A DNA stretch of 64,000 nt, taken from contig JAVTVJ010001370.1 of assembly GCA_034509425.1 (NCBI GenBank), positions 62,001-126,000 on the forward strand, read 5' to 3'. Positions 38,709-48,420 of this stretch are shown in pieces. A program made the translations under genes and the position numbers. The stretch comes from Eopsaltria australis. Taxonomy: Eukaryota > Chordata > Aves > Passeriformes > Petroicidae. Under the pieces are notes generated by a model that did not search any database, was not told where the DNA came from, and saw only the letters and a list, made by a program, of their open reading frames with translations. Each line of letters starts with the position of its first letter. Position 1 is the first letter of the stretch.

Positions 38709-41700
38709 GATGCTTGTAACTCCAGACTTCAGTTTACAAGCTGAAGAGGTACTTACAGAGTTCAGAAAGGTGACAGATTTCAGTCTATTTTGATATTCAC
38801 TTACAACCAATGTACCTCCCTGTTGTTTTTGGATTTCTGCCCAAGGAAGTGGGGGAGGAGTTTAACACGGCCAGAAATCTCTAAAACCTTCCCATCTACT
38901 AAGAAGGTCCATTGTGTAAGACCTTCGTTTTAGCTAAGAAGTTCTATTGTCAAACATTTTTCTAGGTTTTCCAGTTTTCAACAACTATTCTCTTTTCCCT
39001 CTCCTTTGAAGAAAGATAACATCCTGTCCAACCTCAAGTAGGGAACTCCCCCCTTTATGCGTGCGTGCATTTCAGCATGAAAGCAGTCCTATTCTCAACC
39101 CTTGGCAAATACTAATTATGGCATATACTAATGTGGATTTTTAAGCAACTGTAATTGAATTTGAGTTGAACTCTTTGACTCTGGTGTCCATATTACCCAG
39201 GAATTTATCATGCACCCTTTTAGCAGAGGAGGAAACACAATAAAACACAGGACATCCTAGCTAGAAAGAGGATAGAATTAAGTGAAGTTCTACATACATA
39301 TAAAAATCGTAGCTGTAATTACAGAACCAGTCAGATTTTCTGTTGAAGCAGGCCCAAGAATTAAGAGGAAAGAAGTCCTTAGAATAATAATCTATCTTCT
39401 TTCCACATGAGACACTGATTTCCTGTCTGTTTCTTTCTCTGTTTTTTTCTGACTTTTCTTCCCTTCTGTCATAGGTGATGCATCTTCTGAGAAAAATACT
39501 AGAAGCTGGTCTTGCCACAGAATCAGTGTCTTGAGGTCAGATATCTTGCTGATATTTTACCAGATGTCAGTGTTTCAAATGTTCAGAGGCTGGAAGAATT
39601 CTGTCAAAGTATTTTGATTATGCTGATTTTAATGAAAGTCAGTTGGGAATTTTCATGGTAGAGGATTCAAAACTGTTCTGTTGCCCTCATGTTTTACAGC
39701 CCTCTGCTGTATGGAAGTAGTCATAGTGGTGACTAGACAGGCCATATAAGTTCATGTAGAATATTTCTGAGGAATCATGTAGAGTTTTAATGCCTACTTC
39801 CTGAACACTCCTATGAAAATTAGAACTTACCTCCTCTTAGTTACTCAATAATAAACTATCATAAATTGTTAATTACAGGAACAAGGGCTAATTCACTATT
39901 ACATTTACTTGAAATGTTGAAAATGTAGGCTCAGACTTAACCTATATATATGAGATACCAGCAGAAATATATGTCTTATGATTTTATCAATCCTATGCTA
40001 TTTACTGGCAGTAAAAGATGGGTTCCTGCCCCAAAGGGTTTGGCTTAGATAAAATATTTGCCCCTATAATCTCTAATTTTAGACTGGATGGATCTCAGCC
40101 AAAGTCCTTTTTCCTTGAAGATTAAAGTTCTACCATGTGATGAAGTGAAATTTATTATAACTTTATGATGTTATTTCTGCCATGTCAGAATAAATTACAG
40201 CAGTCTTCACCTGTCTGCAGTGTAGACAGTCTGAATACACATGGAAATTGTGTGCAGAAGAAGATGTGTGCAGCCCTGAGGAGATTGGCTGGCTTTCTTC
40301 AGCAATAGTGAGGTTTATGTCTCTCTGTATCATTCAAGTCAGCTTTCCCCAGATAGCAGTGCTTATGGGTCACATATACCATACTATCATGGTCTCAGGA
40401 CTGGGAAATTTTTGTTTGTTTTTAATGTGCAAAGGGAATTACATTAGATGTGAGGACACTTGGCTATCTGGATTATTAAATCAAGGGACTCCAGGGAGAG
40501 ACATGAAAGAATCAGACATATAAAAAAAGCACCATGCACAAGTTATGAAATATAATTGAGTATAATTAGCAGTTTATGTCAGAAAATGAAACACAGCTTT
40601 TCCTGACAGACCTGTTCAGCTCTTTAACCTCACTACACATATAAATAATCCGTATTTTTCCTTCTTAATATTGCTTTGAGAATAAAAGAAGGCAAATTAA
40701 ATGCAAAAACTTATAATTGCAATCATATCCATTTTACAGACCTTTCAACAGATAAAACATGCATTTAAACATCGTGAAAAATATTTTATTCTCTTTGTTT
40801 TGAATAGCAGCTCCTAGTGATCAACAGCCACTGAACCCCAAAACTGAATAAGTGAAGCAAGATAGAATACAGCCATGAAATCTGAGAGAGTAAAAACAAA
40901 GGTCATGTTTGTAAAAATTTTGGAGAGTGGGATCAGGATTTCAATATGGTATTGAAAAAAAATGGAAAGCAATTCCTAAATCTTACAATATGACATTTTC
41001 CAAGACAATAACAAGATACTATCAATAGAAAGAAGCAGCCAATAAATGAGTGCAAAAGGTAAAGACTCAGGTAGCCAGAGATGCCACACAAAAGGGTCTG
41101 GAAATGCAGTGATCACAAATGCAGGACAAGTCAGCTTTATGCCACAGACAAGGGTAGTCAAAAGGCTTGAATTTATTCTAGGGTGCATGCAAGCCAAGGC
41201 AACTATCCCAGTGCTGATGGAGTCTTTGCTTCGGGAGAGATTCCTGTGAGCAGTCCAGGTTTCACATGTACAAACTACCTGAGAAGAAAATACAAATGCA
41301 ACAGTATTGATGCAGGCTCACTTTTCTTTACCTATACAGGAGAGTGGGAGAAAGTGCATGTCTGCCTTAGTACACTTCTGAGTCCAAATTAATAAATTTT
41401 ACTGAGTCTGATTTTAGACTCTGCTTTTCTGATGTGCTCATATGAACTTCTAGAGTGGGATTGATTTTTTTCATATTTTTTACTTTTTTGGGCAGAAGAC
41501 AAGCAGAGGAAAATGTATCTATAATGTGCATATGCAACAAAAGGCAGAAATGAAATATGAAATATGACAGGCCATAGGTGGATCACTGGACAGATTGCAC
41601 AAGGTTGAATAGGCAATGGCAGGACCCAGCAGACCTGAAGAAGAGGTAAATAGCATACCAATAAAGGGAGAGTAAGGCTGGTAAAAATCACTAGGAAGAG

Positions 41701-43520
41701 AGAGAAGAATACTAAGCAGAGAAGGGTGGTAGAGAAAGTGGGTGCTTTAAAGTCTTTAGTCACAGCTGTCTTACTTGTCACTAAGAGCCGCAAGCAGTGA
41801 GGTGTAACAAATCAACCACATGGCCACTACCTCTGCTGGAAAGGCAAAGGATGAAAAAATACCAGCCTCTTTCAGATAAAGCTGTATATATTTCTGTACA
41901 CATGACGAATATTCCCAAAGGAGAAGTTGACGAGGATGCTTGCTGAATGTGCTTCCCTTGCAAACCCTCAGCTTTTTTAAATACCTCTTAGTCACCAGCA
42001 TATTCTCTTAGTGTCTTATCCCAAGGGGCACTTCGTTTTCAACAGCAGAAGTACTCATAACCACCTTCATTTAGCATTTATTTAGGAATACCTCTGAGAG
42101 AGAAGCCTGTTTTTCTTATTTAACTTTTCCCTTTCTGCACTTGTGGACAGACCAGGACAACCCATTTATATTGTATTTGGGTCACACACATGTCCTGGAC
42201 TCTCCCCCTGCTGCTAGCTGCTTAATGTTAATGATTGTAGGATGAATGACTCTAGAGGCTGTCACAGTTAAGCAGATAGAAAGTAAATTAATCTGACAGG
42301 TGACTGGCTGTCCTTCCTGTAGTTTGCCAGCTCAGGCAGAGAGCGGACTGCCAGTTCCAGCTAAAGGGAGTGCGTGGCTGGAGGTGGTGGAGGAGAGGCT
42401 CGTATGCCCCAGCTGTCCCTGGTCTCATTACCAGCAGTACATCTGGGTATCTTCACTGGGGGATACCTGCAGGTCAGAGGCTTGGTCCTCACCTTAAAGT
42501 GTAACAGAATTGCTGAAATCAAGATGTTTGGATAAGGGGTTTTACTTATTGCATATTTTTTTTTCCTTTCCTGCTTTTCTCAGCAATTATGCTGTATGTT
42601 CTATTCCTCTTTGGGAGAAGTAGATACTATTTATACTATGTTGTTTTAGTAGACTCTATGTTATTTGGGGGGTTTTGTAAGCAAAATAAAAATTCGGTAC
42701 CGTCTTTTTTTCAGGGGAGAAATGCTGTAATTAATGTTACACTACTTCTTACAAATTACTTTATGATCAATAGTACCCTAGGTATGAGGTACACCTTAGG
42801 TGTTACATAAATTAATTTTGCATGTAGGTTTATTGGGGTTTTTGTCATGGAAGGCTTATATTCAAAGGAGCATAGAAAAAATTACACCAGAAACCTCATT
42901 TTACATACACAGTGGTAAATCCAGTAGTGCAAACAGCTTCCAGCTTCCTTCCAGCTCTAGCCAGCTTCCTTCATGTTTTGCTGAAGAATAAGGAAGCAAA
43001 GTAAGGGGTTTTACAAAAGCACTTTATGTATAAAACCTGCTCAAAGCCACGTACCTTAAAATGGAGTCAGTTGTAAGGTTGAGTTTTTAAGATGTCAGTT
43101 TCCTGTTCCACTGTATGTTGTATCAAATAAGTTAATTGCAATTGCAGCTCTGCCTCCAGTGGGAAGGCTTTTATACTGAAAGAGCTAACCTTACAACAGA
43201 GGGACTGACTGTAATTGTATTCTTGATGTGACAGCAGGCATGACAATTTAAACTAGGCAGAATTCTTGACAGAATGACTTCAGGAAAGTACACTTTTTAT
43301 TGAAACTAAAATATATTAAGGAGACCTACTAGTTAGGTAGGAGGTTGCAGCTTTCTTTTTCTTCAATAAGGCAGTCTTTATCCTCTGAGATCACAACCAG
43401 CCTTGAGTGTAAGGATTCCTCTCCTTGCTGTGCTAGATCAAGCAGTCTGCTCTGCACCCAACTGCCCTCACCCCAAACAAATGCTGTAAAAACTCCAGAC
43501 TCTTCGTGTGGATTTAACTG

Positions 43521-43540
43521 CTATATGGTGCTATATGGTG
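43521..43540 (+). repeat. 10-bp tandem duplication
   Basis: 'ctatatggtg' occurs twice in a row, 240 bp before the solo LTR. Confidence 0.9.
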
Positions 43541-43777
43541 CTCTGGGATAAAGATCCTGGTGGCTCTTTTTCCCTTACTTTCACCACCTGATTCCAGTGA
43601 AAATTGCAGCCTTTCCCACAGCATCTTTTCTCTCATATATGTACTGAAAAACCAATCAAAATCTGTACATCTCCATTTTCACACAACCAAAGGGGACAGC
43701 ACTACTTTTTACTGTGGAACAAAAAAGAATGTGAGAAGTGAGAGGGCTGCTGCTCCACATCAAACTTTCTTTCATGG

Positions 43778-44347
43778 TGTCCTGGTTTTGACTGGGATAG
43801 AGTTAATTTCCTTTCTAGTAGCTGTGTTTCAGATTCAGGATAAGAATAATGTTGGTAACACACTGATCTTATCATTGCTGCTCAGCAGCACTTACCCTAA
43901 GTCAACTTCTCAGCCTCTCATGATGCCCTGTCAGTGAGGAGGCTGGAGGGTACAAGAAGCCTGGGACACAGGCAGGACAGCTAACCCCAACAGGCCAAAG
44001 GCATATTCCATACCACAGTTTGTCATGTTCAACATACTAACTAGGGGGAAAGTTTGCCAGGAGGGTCACTGCTCAGGAACTGGTGGGTTATCCAGCAGCT
44101 GGTGGTGAGCAATTGTTTTCACCTCCATTCATTGCTTTTCCCTTTTTGTTATTTTGGTTTTGTTGCAATTTATTTTTATTATTACTATTATTGTTGTGTT
44201 GTTATTACATTGAATTTCAATCATTAAACTCTTCTTATCTCAACCCACAAGTTTTCTTTTACCCTTTCAATTCTCTCCTGCCTCCCACAGAAGGGGAAGG
44301 GAGCTGCTGTGTGGGTTTGAGTTGCTGGCTGGGGTTAAACCATGACA
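43778..44347 (+). mobile_element. Avian ERV solo LTR (ERVL-like), sense orientation
   Basis: The element begins TGTCCTGGTTTTGACTGGG, continues with 'gatagagttaatttcctt', 'ggacagctaaccccaac' and 'caaaggcatattcca', and ends 'ctggggttaaaccatgaca'. This is the order of a common bird ERV LTR that I recognise, of the ERVL type. It has TG...CA termini. The flanks are CATGG (43,773-43,777) and CATGC (44,348-44,352), a 4-of-5 match to a 5-bp target duplication. The usual TATA region is degraded at about 44,033 ('catactaactagg'). A poly(A) signal ATTAAA is present at 44,223-44,228, followed by the typical 'atctcaacccacaagttttc'. There is no adjacent proviral interior, so it is most simply a solo LTR. 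An alternative start at 43,775 (TGGTGTCC) is possible. Confidence 0.88.
44223..44228 (+). promoter_or_regulatory. LTR polyadenylation signal (ATTAAA)
   Basis: ATTAAA lies about 120 bp before the 3' end of the solo LTR, preceded by a T/A-rich stretch and followed by 'ctcttcttatctcaaccc'. This is the position where this bird LTR family carries its poly(A) signal, marking the R/U5 boundary. Whether it is used is unknown. Confidence 0.55.
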
Positions 44348-44537
44348 CATGCAAAATCAGCAAGCTACACCCCTCTAAACTCACTGCTGGTCTCGGAAAA
44401 AGCAGTCACTTTTATTATATATCCTGTATTTTTTCCTTTGCAAAACCAGAAGACTTCAGTGACTGGAAAGTGAGCCTGAAAACTCTCACAAATACTCAAA
44501 AAGAAAAGCATAAAAAAGGAACTGACGATGAGAAATA
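44348..44537. other. 190-bp spacer between two LTRs
   Basis: This is non-repetitive AT-rich sequence between the sense solo LTR and the antisense LTR. It contains no viral coding sequence or primer-binding site that I recognise, which supports two separate insertions. Confidence 0.6.
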
Positions 44538-45465
44538 CCAGGTGCCCATCAAGGTGCCCCATCACTCCTCCTCCTCAACTGTACAGGGGAGAAAATATAA
44601 TTAAAGTCTTGTAGGTTACAGATAAGTACAACACTCACCAATTAGCAGCATGGGCAAAACAGACTCTGTTTGGGGAAATAAATTTCCTCTTTTACCAATC
44701 AAATCAGAGCAGAATAACAAAAAAAACCCCAATATTTAAAGAGCCTTTTCCCCCACTCCTCCTTTCTTCTAGGGCTCAACTCCACTCCCAAATTCTCTCC
44801 CAGTGGTACAGGGAGGACAGGGAATGGATTCTGCAGTCAGTTTAATACATAGTCAGGTCATCCCACATTGTCAGTGCTGCTTTCTCCTCCCTGGGAACAA
44901 TCCTCACCCTCCTCCACTGCCCAAGTGTGGGGTCCCTCCCAAGGGAGACAGTCCTCCACAAGCTTCTCCAAAGTGAGTCCTTCTCATGGGCTTCAGTTCT
45001 TCATGAAGTGCTCCAGCATGGGTCCCCTGAGGTGTCACAGCAAATCTGCCAGCAAATCTGCTCCTGCATGGACTCCTCTCCCCCTGGAGACACAGATACT
45101 GCCAGGACCCTGCTCTAGCACAGGCTTTCCAGAGGGTCACAGCCTCTTTCAGGCATCCACCTGCTCTGGTGTGCGGCTCTCCATGGGCTGCAGGCGGGTT
45201 TCTGCTCCACCATGGATCTTTATGGGCTCAGAAGCACAGCTGTCTCACCATGGTCTTCCTCTTAGGCTGCAGGGGAACCTCAGCACTCAAGTATGGAGCA
45301 CCTCCTCCCCCTCCTTCATTTGCTTTGATTTCTGCATAGCTGTTTCTTTCACTGTTCTCTCACAGCTGTGGCTGTATAACAGGTTTTTTCTCCTTTTATA
45401 TACACTGCCCCAGAGGCATTACCACCAGTGCTAGCTGGTTTGGCTCACTGACTTACTGGGCTTAA
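44538..45465 (-). mobile_element. Second avian ERV LTR, antisense, distinct family
   Basis: The plus strand is the reverse complement of another familiar bird ERV LTR. From its 3' side: 'ccaggtgcccatcaagg', 'caactgtacaggggag', 'gcatgggcaaaacagactc', 'ccaatcaaatcagagcag' and 'gggctcaactccactccc'. Then a GC-rich block of imperfect repeats spans 44,920-45,260. The element ends with 'agcacctcctccccctcc', 'cttttatatacactgcccc' and 'ggcattaccaccagtgctag'. On the minus strand a TATATAAAAGG-like box lies near 45,392-45,403, consistent with the U3 promoter. The usual AATAAA is degraded. The outermost bases of the 3' end (the normal CAGGGTCAACCCACCACA part) are missing. The 188-codon frame at 44,868-45,434 on the plus strand is antisense to this LTR and not a gene. 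Confidence 0.85.
45392..45403 (-). promoter_or_regulatory. TATA box of the antisense LTR
   Basis: On the minus strand the sequence reads GTATATAAAAGG, a good TATA box. It sits at the place where this LTR family has its U3 promoter, just downstream of its 5' end. Transcription would run leftward. This is a positional inference and activity is unknown. Confidence 0.5.
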
Positions 45466-46915
45466 AAGTAATTTTGAGCTGGGACTCTTCTGAAGTATGA
45501 ATTGTGGCACGACAAAATGAAAACATGTGATGTGAGCTGGTCCATCATATTTCTTTGGATACTGCCAATTCTGTTTCCTGCAACAGAGACAAGATCAATA
45601 GTGCTAAACAGCAGATGTGATGCAAAAGATTTGATGTTACTGTTGTGTAGTAATAATTTAAAGCCAGTCAGAAAAAAAAGGTTTGATTCCATTCACACTT
45701 ACTGAACCTGTGAAATTAAAAATGTCAGCAGAGGTGGTGTTTCTCTGGATTCTGCAGGAATCCTTCCTGGGTTGTTGCTGGGGCATCTATCCCTGAGCCC
45801 ATCAAGGAGGTTATATGGGATCTGCAGTGCCAGGAAGCAATGGATCTGGAACATCTCCAGTCAATTACTGACCCTGCAGTCAGCAGTTTCAGCACTTACA
45901 TTTGCAGCTCTGTTGAATGGATCTGCTGAATCTCCTGGATGAGAACCACCGGAATTTCAACATGCCAGGCAGAGAAGCAGACAGTGTTGTGTTCCATCAC
46001 TGGGCTGGCTGCCTGGCAAGGTTTCTGAGGAATTTGAGCTGCCATGCATATTTGGTGAGTCTGGGCTGTTCAGTATTTGCACAGCAGGCAGGCTTTGTTA
46101 ATGCTCTGGAACAGGAGTACCAGTCTAAAAAAAGAGTGAAGGGAAAACAAATAATTTTCAATTAAGCTGGTTTGAAAATCAGCTTCTGAAGTATCCATGT
46201 AATGGAATTTGCTTGCCCATACTAGTTCTTACAGCTATTCACCACAGTACTTCCAGGTGCAGAGGCTCACACTTCAGCCTCTTGCTGACATAAATGCCTT
46301 GCTGTTCCAGGGAAAGGCTCATTTGTGTGAAGAGGAACTGGCAGGCATAAATTCAGTGTGACTTAGTACAGGACTTTCTGTATATTAAAACAGGACTTTC
46401 TGTATGAGAAGATAAACCACTAGGTAATGGGAGAAAGGAGTTAATGGTTTTCTGTGAAATATATTATCAACTTTTAATTAAGGACTAGTGATACTTTTTA
46501 ATTTAATTGAGAAACTTTGGGACACTGTTATATATGGGATAAAATTCTCAACCCTTAGAAGTCAGGAAGCTGATTAGAAAATTTATCTTTTAGCCATCTT
46601 GCTCTTTGGTTGTTAAACCAAACTGTTGCAGCTACACATAGTAACAGCAGGAGGATTTCCCATCTGTGGTGCAATTGTTTTTGTCAGCTTGTTTCAATGC
46701 AAAAAGGTGCTGCTGTTTCACAGAGAATTTTTTCGGGGAGGTTCCTGGCGCACCAACTGCTAAGCACTGTTGTCCTGCCAAAGAAACAGAAAACATTGCC
46801 TCTTTATTCTGCAATAAACTTGCTAAGATTGTGCACCCGTAAAGGAAGGGAAGAGAGGAAGTAGGGGAAAACCTGCAGCAAATCTTTTGCTACCAAACTT
46901 GTTTTGCTATAAGGT
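45466..46915. other. Unique sequence with an exon-like block
   Basis: Nothing was firmly identified. The GC-richer block 45,758-46,054 has splice-like edges and is described as a finding. A 16-bp direct repeat lies at 46.37 kb. Confidence 0.6.
46369..46405 (+). repeat. 16-bp direct repeat, period 21
   Basis: 'acaggactttctgtat' is found at 46,369-46,384 and again at 46,390-46,405, both copies perfect. Confidence 0.95.
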
Positions 46916-47033
46916 TTTTTCTAGATTTTTGATAAATGAAAAAACTTCCTCCTACATAAATTCAGTTAATTCTAGATTTTTCTAGATTTTTGATAAATGA
47001 AAAAACTTCCTCCTACATAAATTCAGTTAATTC
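46916..47033 (+). repeat. Perfect 57-bp direct tandem duplication
   Basis: Positions 46,916-46,972 recur identically at 46,977-47,033, an offset of 61 bp. Each copy starts 'tttttctagatttttgataa' and ends 'cataaattcagttaattc'. The four bases between the copies are 'taga'. Perfect identity in neutral-looking AT-rich DNA suggests a recent slippage event or an assembly duplication. Confidence 0.97.
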
Positions 47034-48156
47034 ATCCTCTTTGTCTTTGTTAGCTCTACTTAGGTTTGTTTAATCCTATAACACTCTTTTTAAACAGGAG
47101 AGTTTGAATGCTCTGTGTCTACTTTCCATGCTGGAATCATGAACTAGAGCTTGAAACTAATAACAAAATTTAGTGGTATTTTTTTTTCTCTGAAGTGATT
47201 TTAGTAATTTAAATCCTTGCTTAAATACTTGTTAGAGCCTAAAGATGGACTAATGAGGTCAATAGATTTGACTTCTCTGCATTTCAGATAAGAAACTACA
47301 CTGCAAGAAATTACGGTCTTGAGCCCCTACTTCTCGCAAATATCCATCCTAAAGTCTTGATGAGCAATATTCTCCTGATATAATTTTGAATACAGGTTTA
47401 GAACTTCAGTTAGGTCTATCAGTGATGTCAGTGCTTTCACTCCTGCTACCTTCTTAAGACTGTCCTCTCCAACAGCAGCTGTTCCACGTGAAATGAATGA
47501 GAAAGTACTGAGGCTAGACTTTGGGGAGGTACATGTTCTGCAGGGAGAGAGGAGCCCTCAACACAATTACTGAAACAGCACTTAGACTATGTTTATTTGA
47601 AAATAAGAAAGTTTACTTAAGGGAAGCTATAATTTTGGGAAGTTTGTGCAGTGACATATTGGTGCTTTGTGCTCAGCTCCTGCTCTATCCTTAACTGATT
47701 GATATTTTCTTACAAGCGGTAAGGGTTTAGTATTACTAAAGAAGTGAGACCTGTTGCAGAAGTAATACGAGAGACCTAACTAGCTGGAAATTCTTGCTTA
47801 TGTAATGGTATTAACATGGTGTCCTGGCTATAGAATTTGAAGAAGGTGGGAAATTGCAAATATTTGGTGGAATTTTGTGGCCATTATGGTGCTTCCAAGT
47901 TCAGTTTGATCCTCTGCTGGAGAAAGTTCAAACCCACATTCCTCCTGCTGCTCTGGGTATCAGGGTATGGGCCACTCTGCATGTTCCTCTGATGCCTTAG
48001 GTTTTAACTTTTTTATTTCTAGATCAAGACTGCTCTAGTGTATGACTCTAAGACTCCATTAATTGTCAGCTAGTGTTCTGTTACTGTTATTTAGACGAAA
48101 CAATTTCTCTCTAAGCCTGAGTTTCGAGGACATACTGTTTCTCCAAAAGCCCAAAA
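47034..48156. other. Unique non-coding DNA
   Basis: Nothing was recognised between the 57-bp duplication and the LTR-like block. The region 47,816-48,000 is somewhat GC-richer and could be part of the same LTR-related insertion, but I cannot support that. Confidence 0.55.
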
Positions 48157-48420
48157 TGTAAACAACCATGGACAGCAGCGAGAGAAGGGGACAAGCTGGG
48201 GTTGGGACTTCAGGACCCGAAGCTGTAATTGGACAATGGGCTTCTGATATGCAGATGGACCAAAGGTATATCTGTCCCAAAAGCACTTGCTAGATGTCCA
48301 TTTTGGGTGTAGTCTCTGCAAGACTCCTGCATGGCCCAAAGTGTACCTTGCTTTAATAAATACTTATATTCTTTTAACTCTGTCCTGCTTCTGTTTCAGG
48401 TCAGCCTTTTGTAAGGCATC
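48157..48420 (+). mobile_element. Probable ERV LTR fragment
   Basis: The stretch has LTR architecture. It starts near 'tgtaaacaaccatggacag', continues with 'ggacttcaggacccgaagc', 'gtaattggacaatggg' and 'gatatgcagatggacc', and has a TATA-like 'aaggtatatctg'. Then come 'tccattttgggtgtagtc' and 'gtaccttgctttaataaat' with AATAAA at 48,355-48,360. A pyrimidine-rich end closes in '...cagccttttgtaaggca'. The order of TATA, poly(A) signal, short U5 and CA end, with higher GC than its flanks, resembles bird ERV LTRs. I could not fix the termini or a target duplication, and I see no adjacent viral interior. It could instead be a unique sequence with a chance poly(A) signal. Confidence 0.5.
48355..48360 (+). 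promoter_or_regulatory. Poly(A) signal in LTR-like sequence
   Basis: AATAAA sits 60 bp before the presumed 3' end of the 48.2-kb LTR-like block and about 85 bp after 'aaggtatatctg'. The short TATA-to-AATAAA distance is typical of a compact LTR. Functional use is not shown. Confidence 0.4.

Larger units (their letters stand above)
34330..43777. other. Unique AT-rich non-coding DNA
   Basis: No transposon or gene was recognised. A perfect palindrome lies at 38.07 kb, a small duplication at 38.69 kb and a GC-richer patch at 42.3-42.5 kb. The longest frame (41,389-41,793, minus, 134 codons) is hydrophobic but has no known motif. Confidence 0.65.

Noticed and set aside
44083..44604. 173-codon plus-strand frame
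   Set aside because: It starts in the 3' part of the solo LTR and runs through the spacer into the next LTR. Such a mosaic is not a gene.
44868..45434. 188-codon plus-strand frame, the longest in the window
   Set aside because: It lies wholly within the antisense ERV LTR. Its length comes from the GC-rich, stop-poor repeat block; there is no protein family resemblance.
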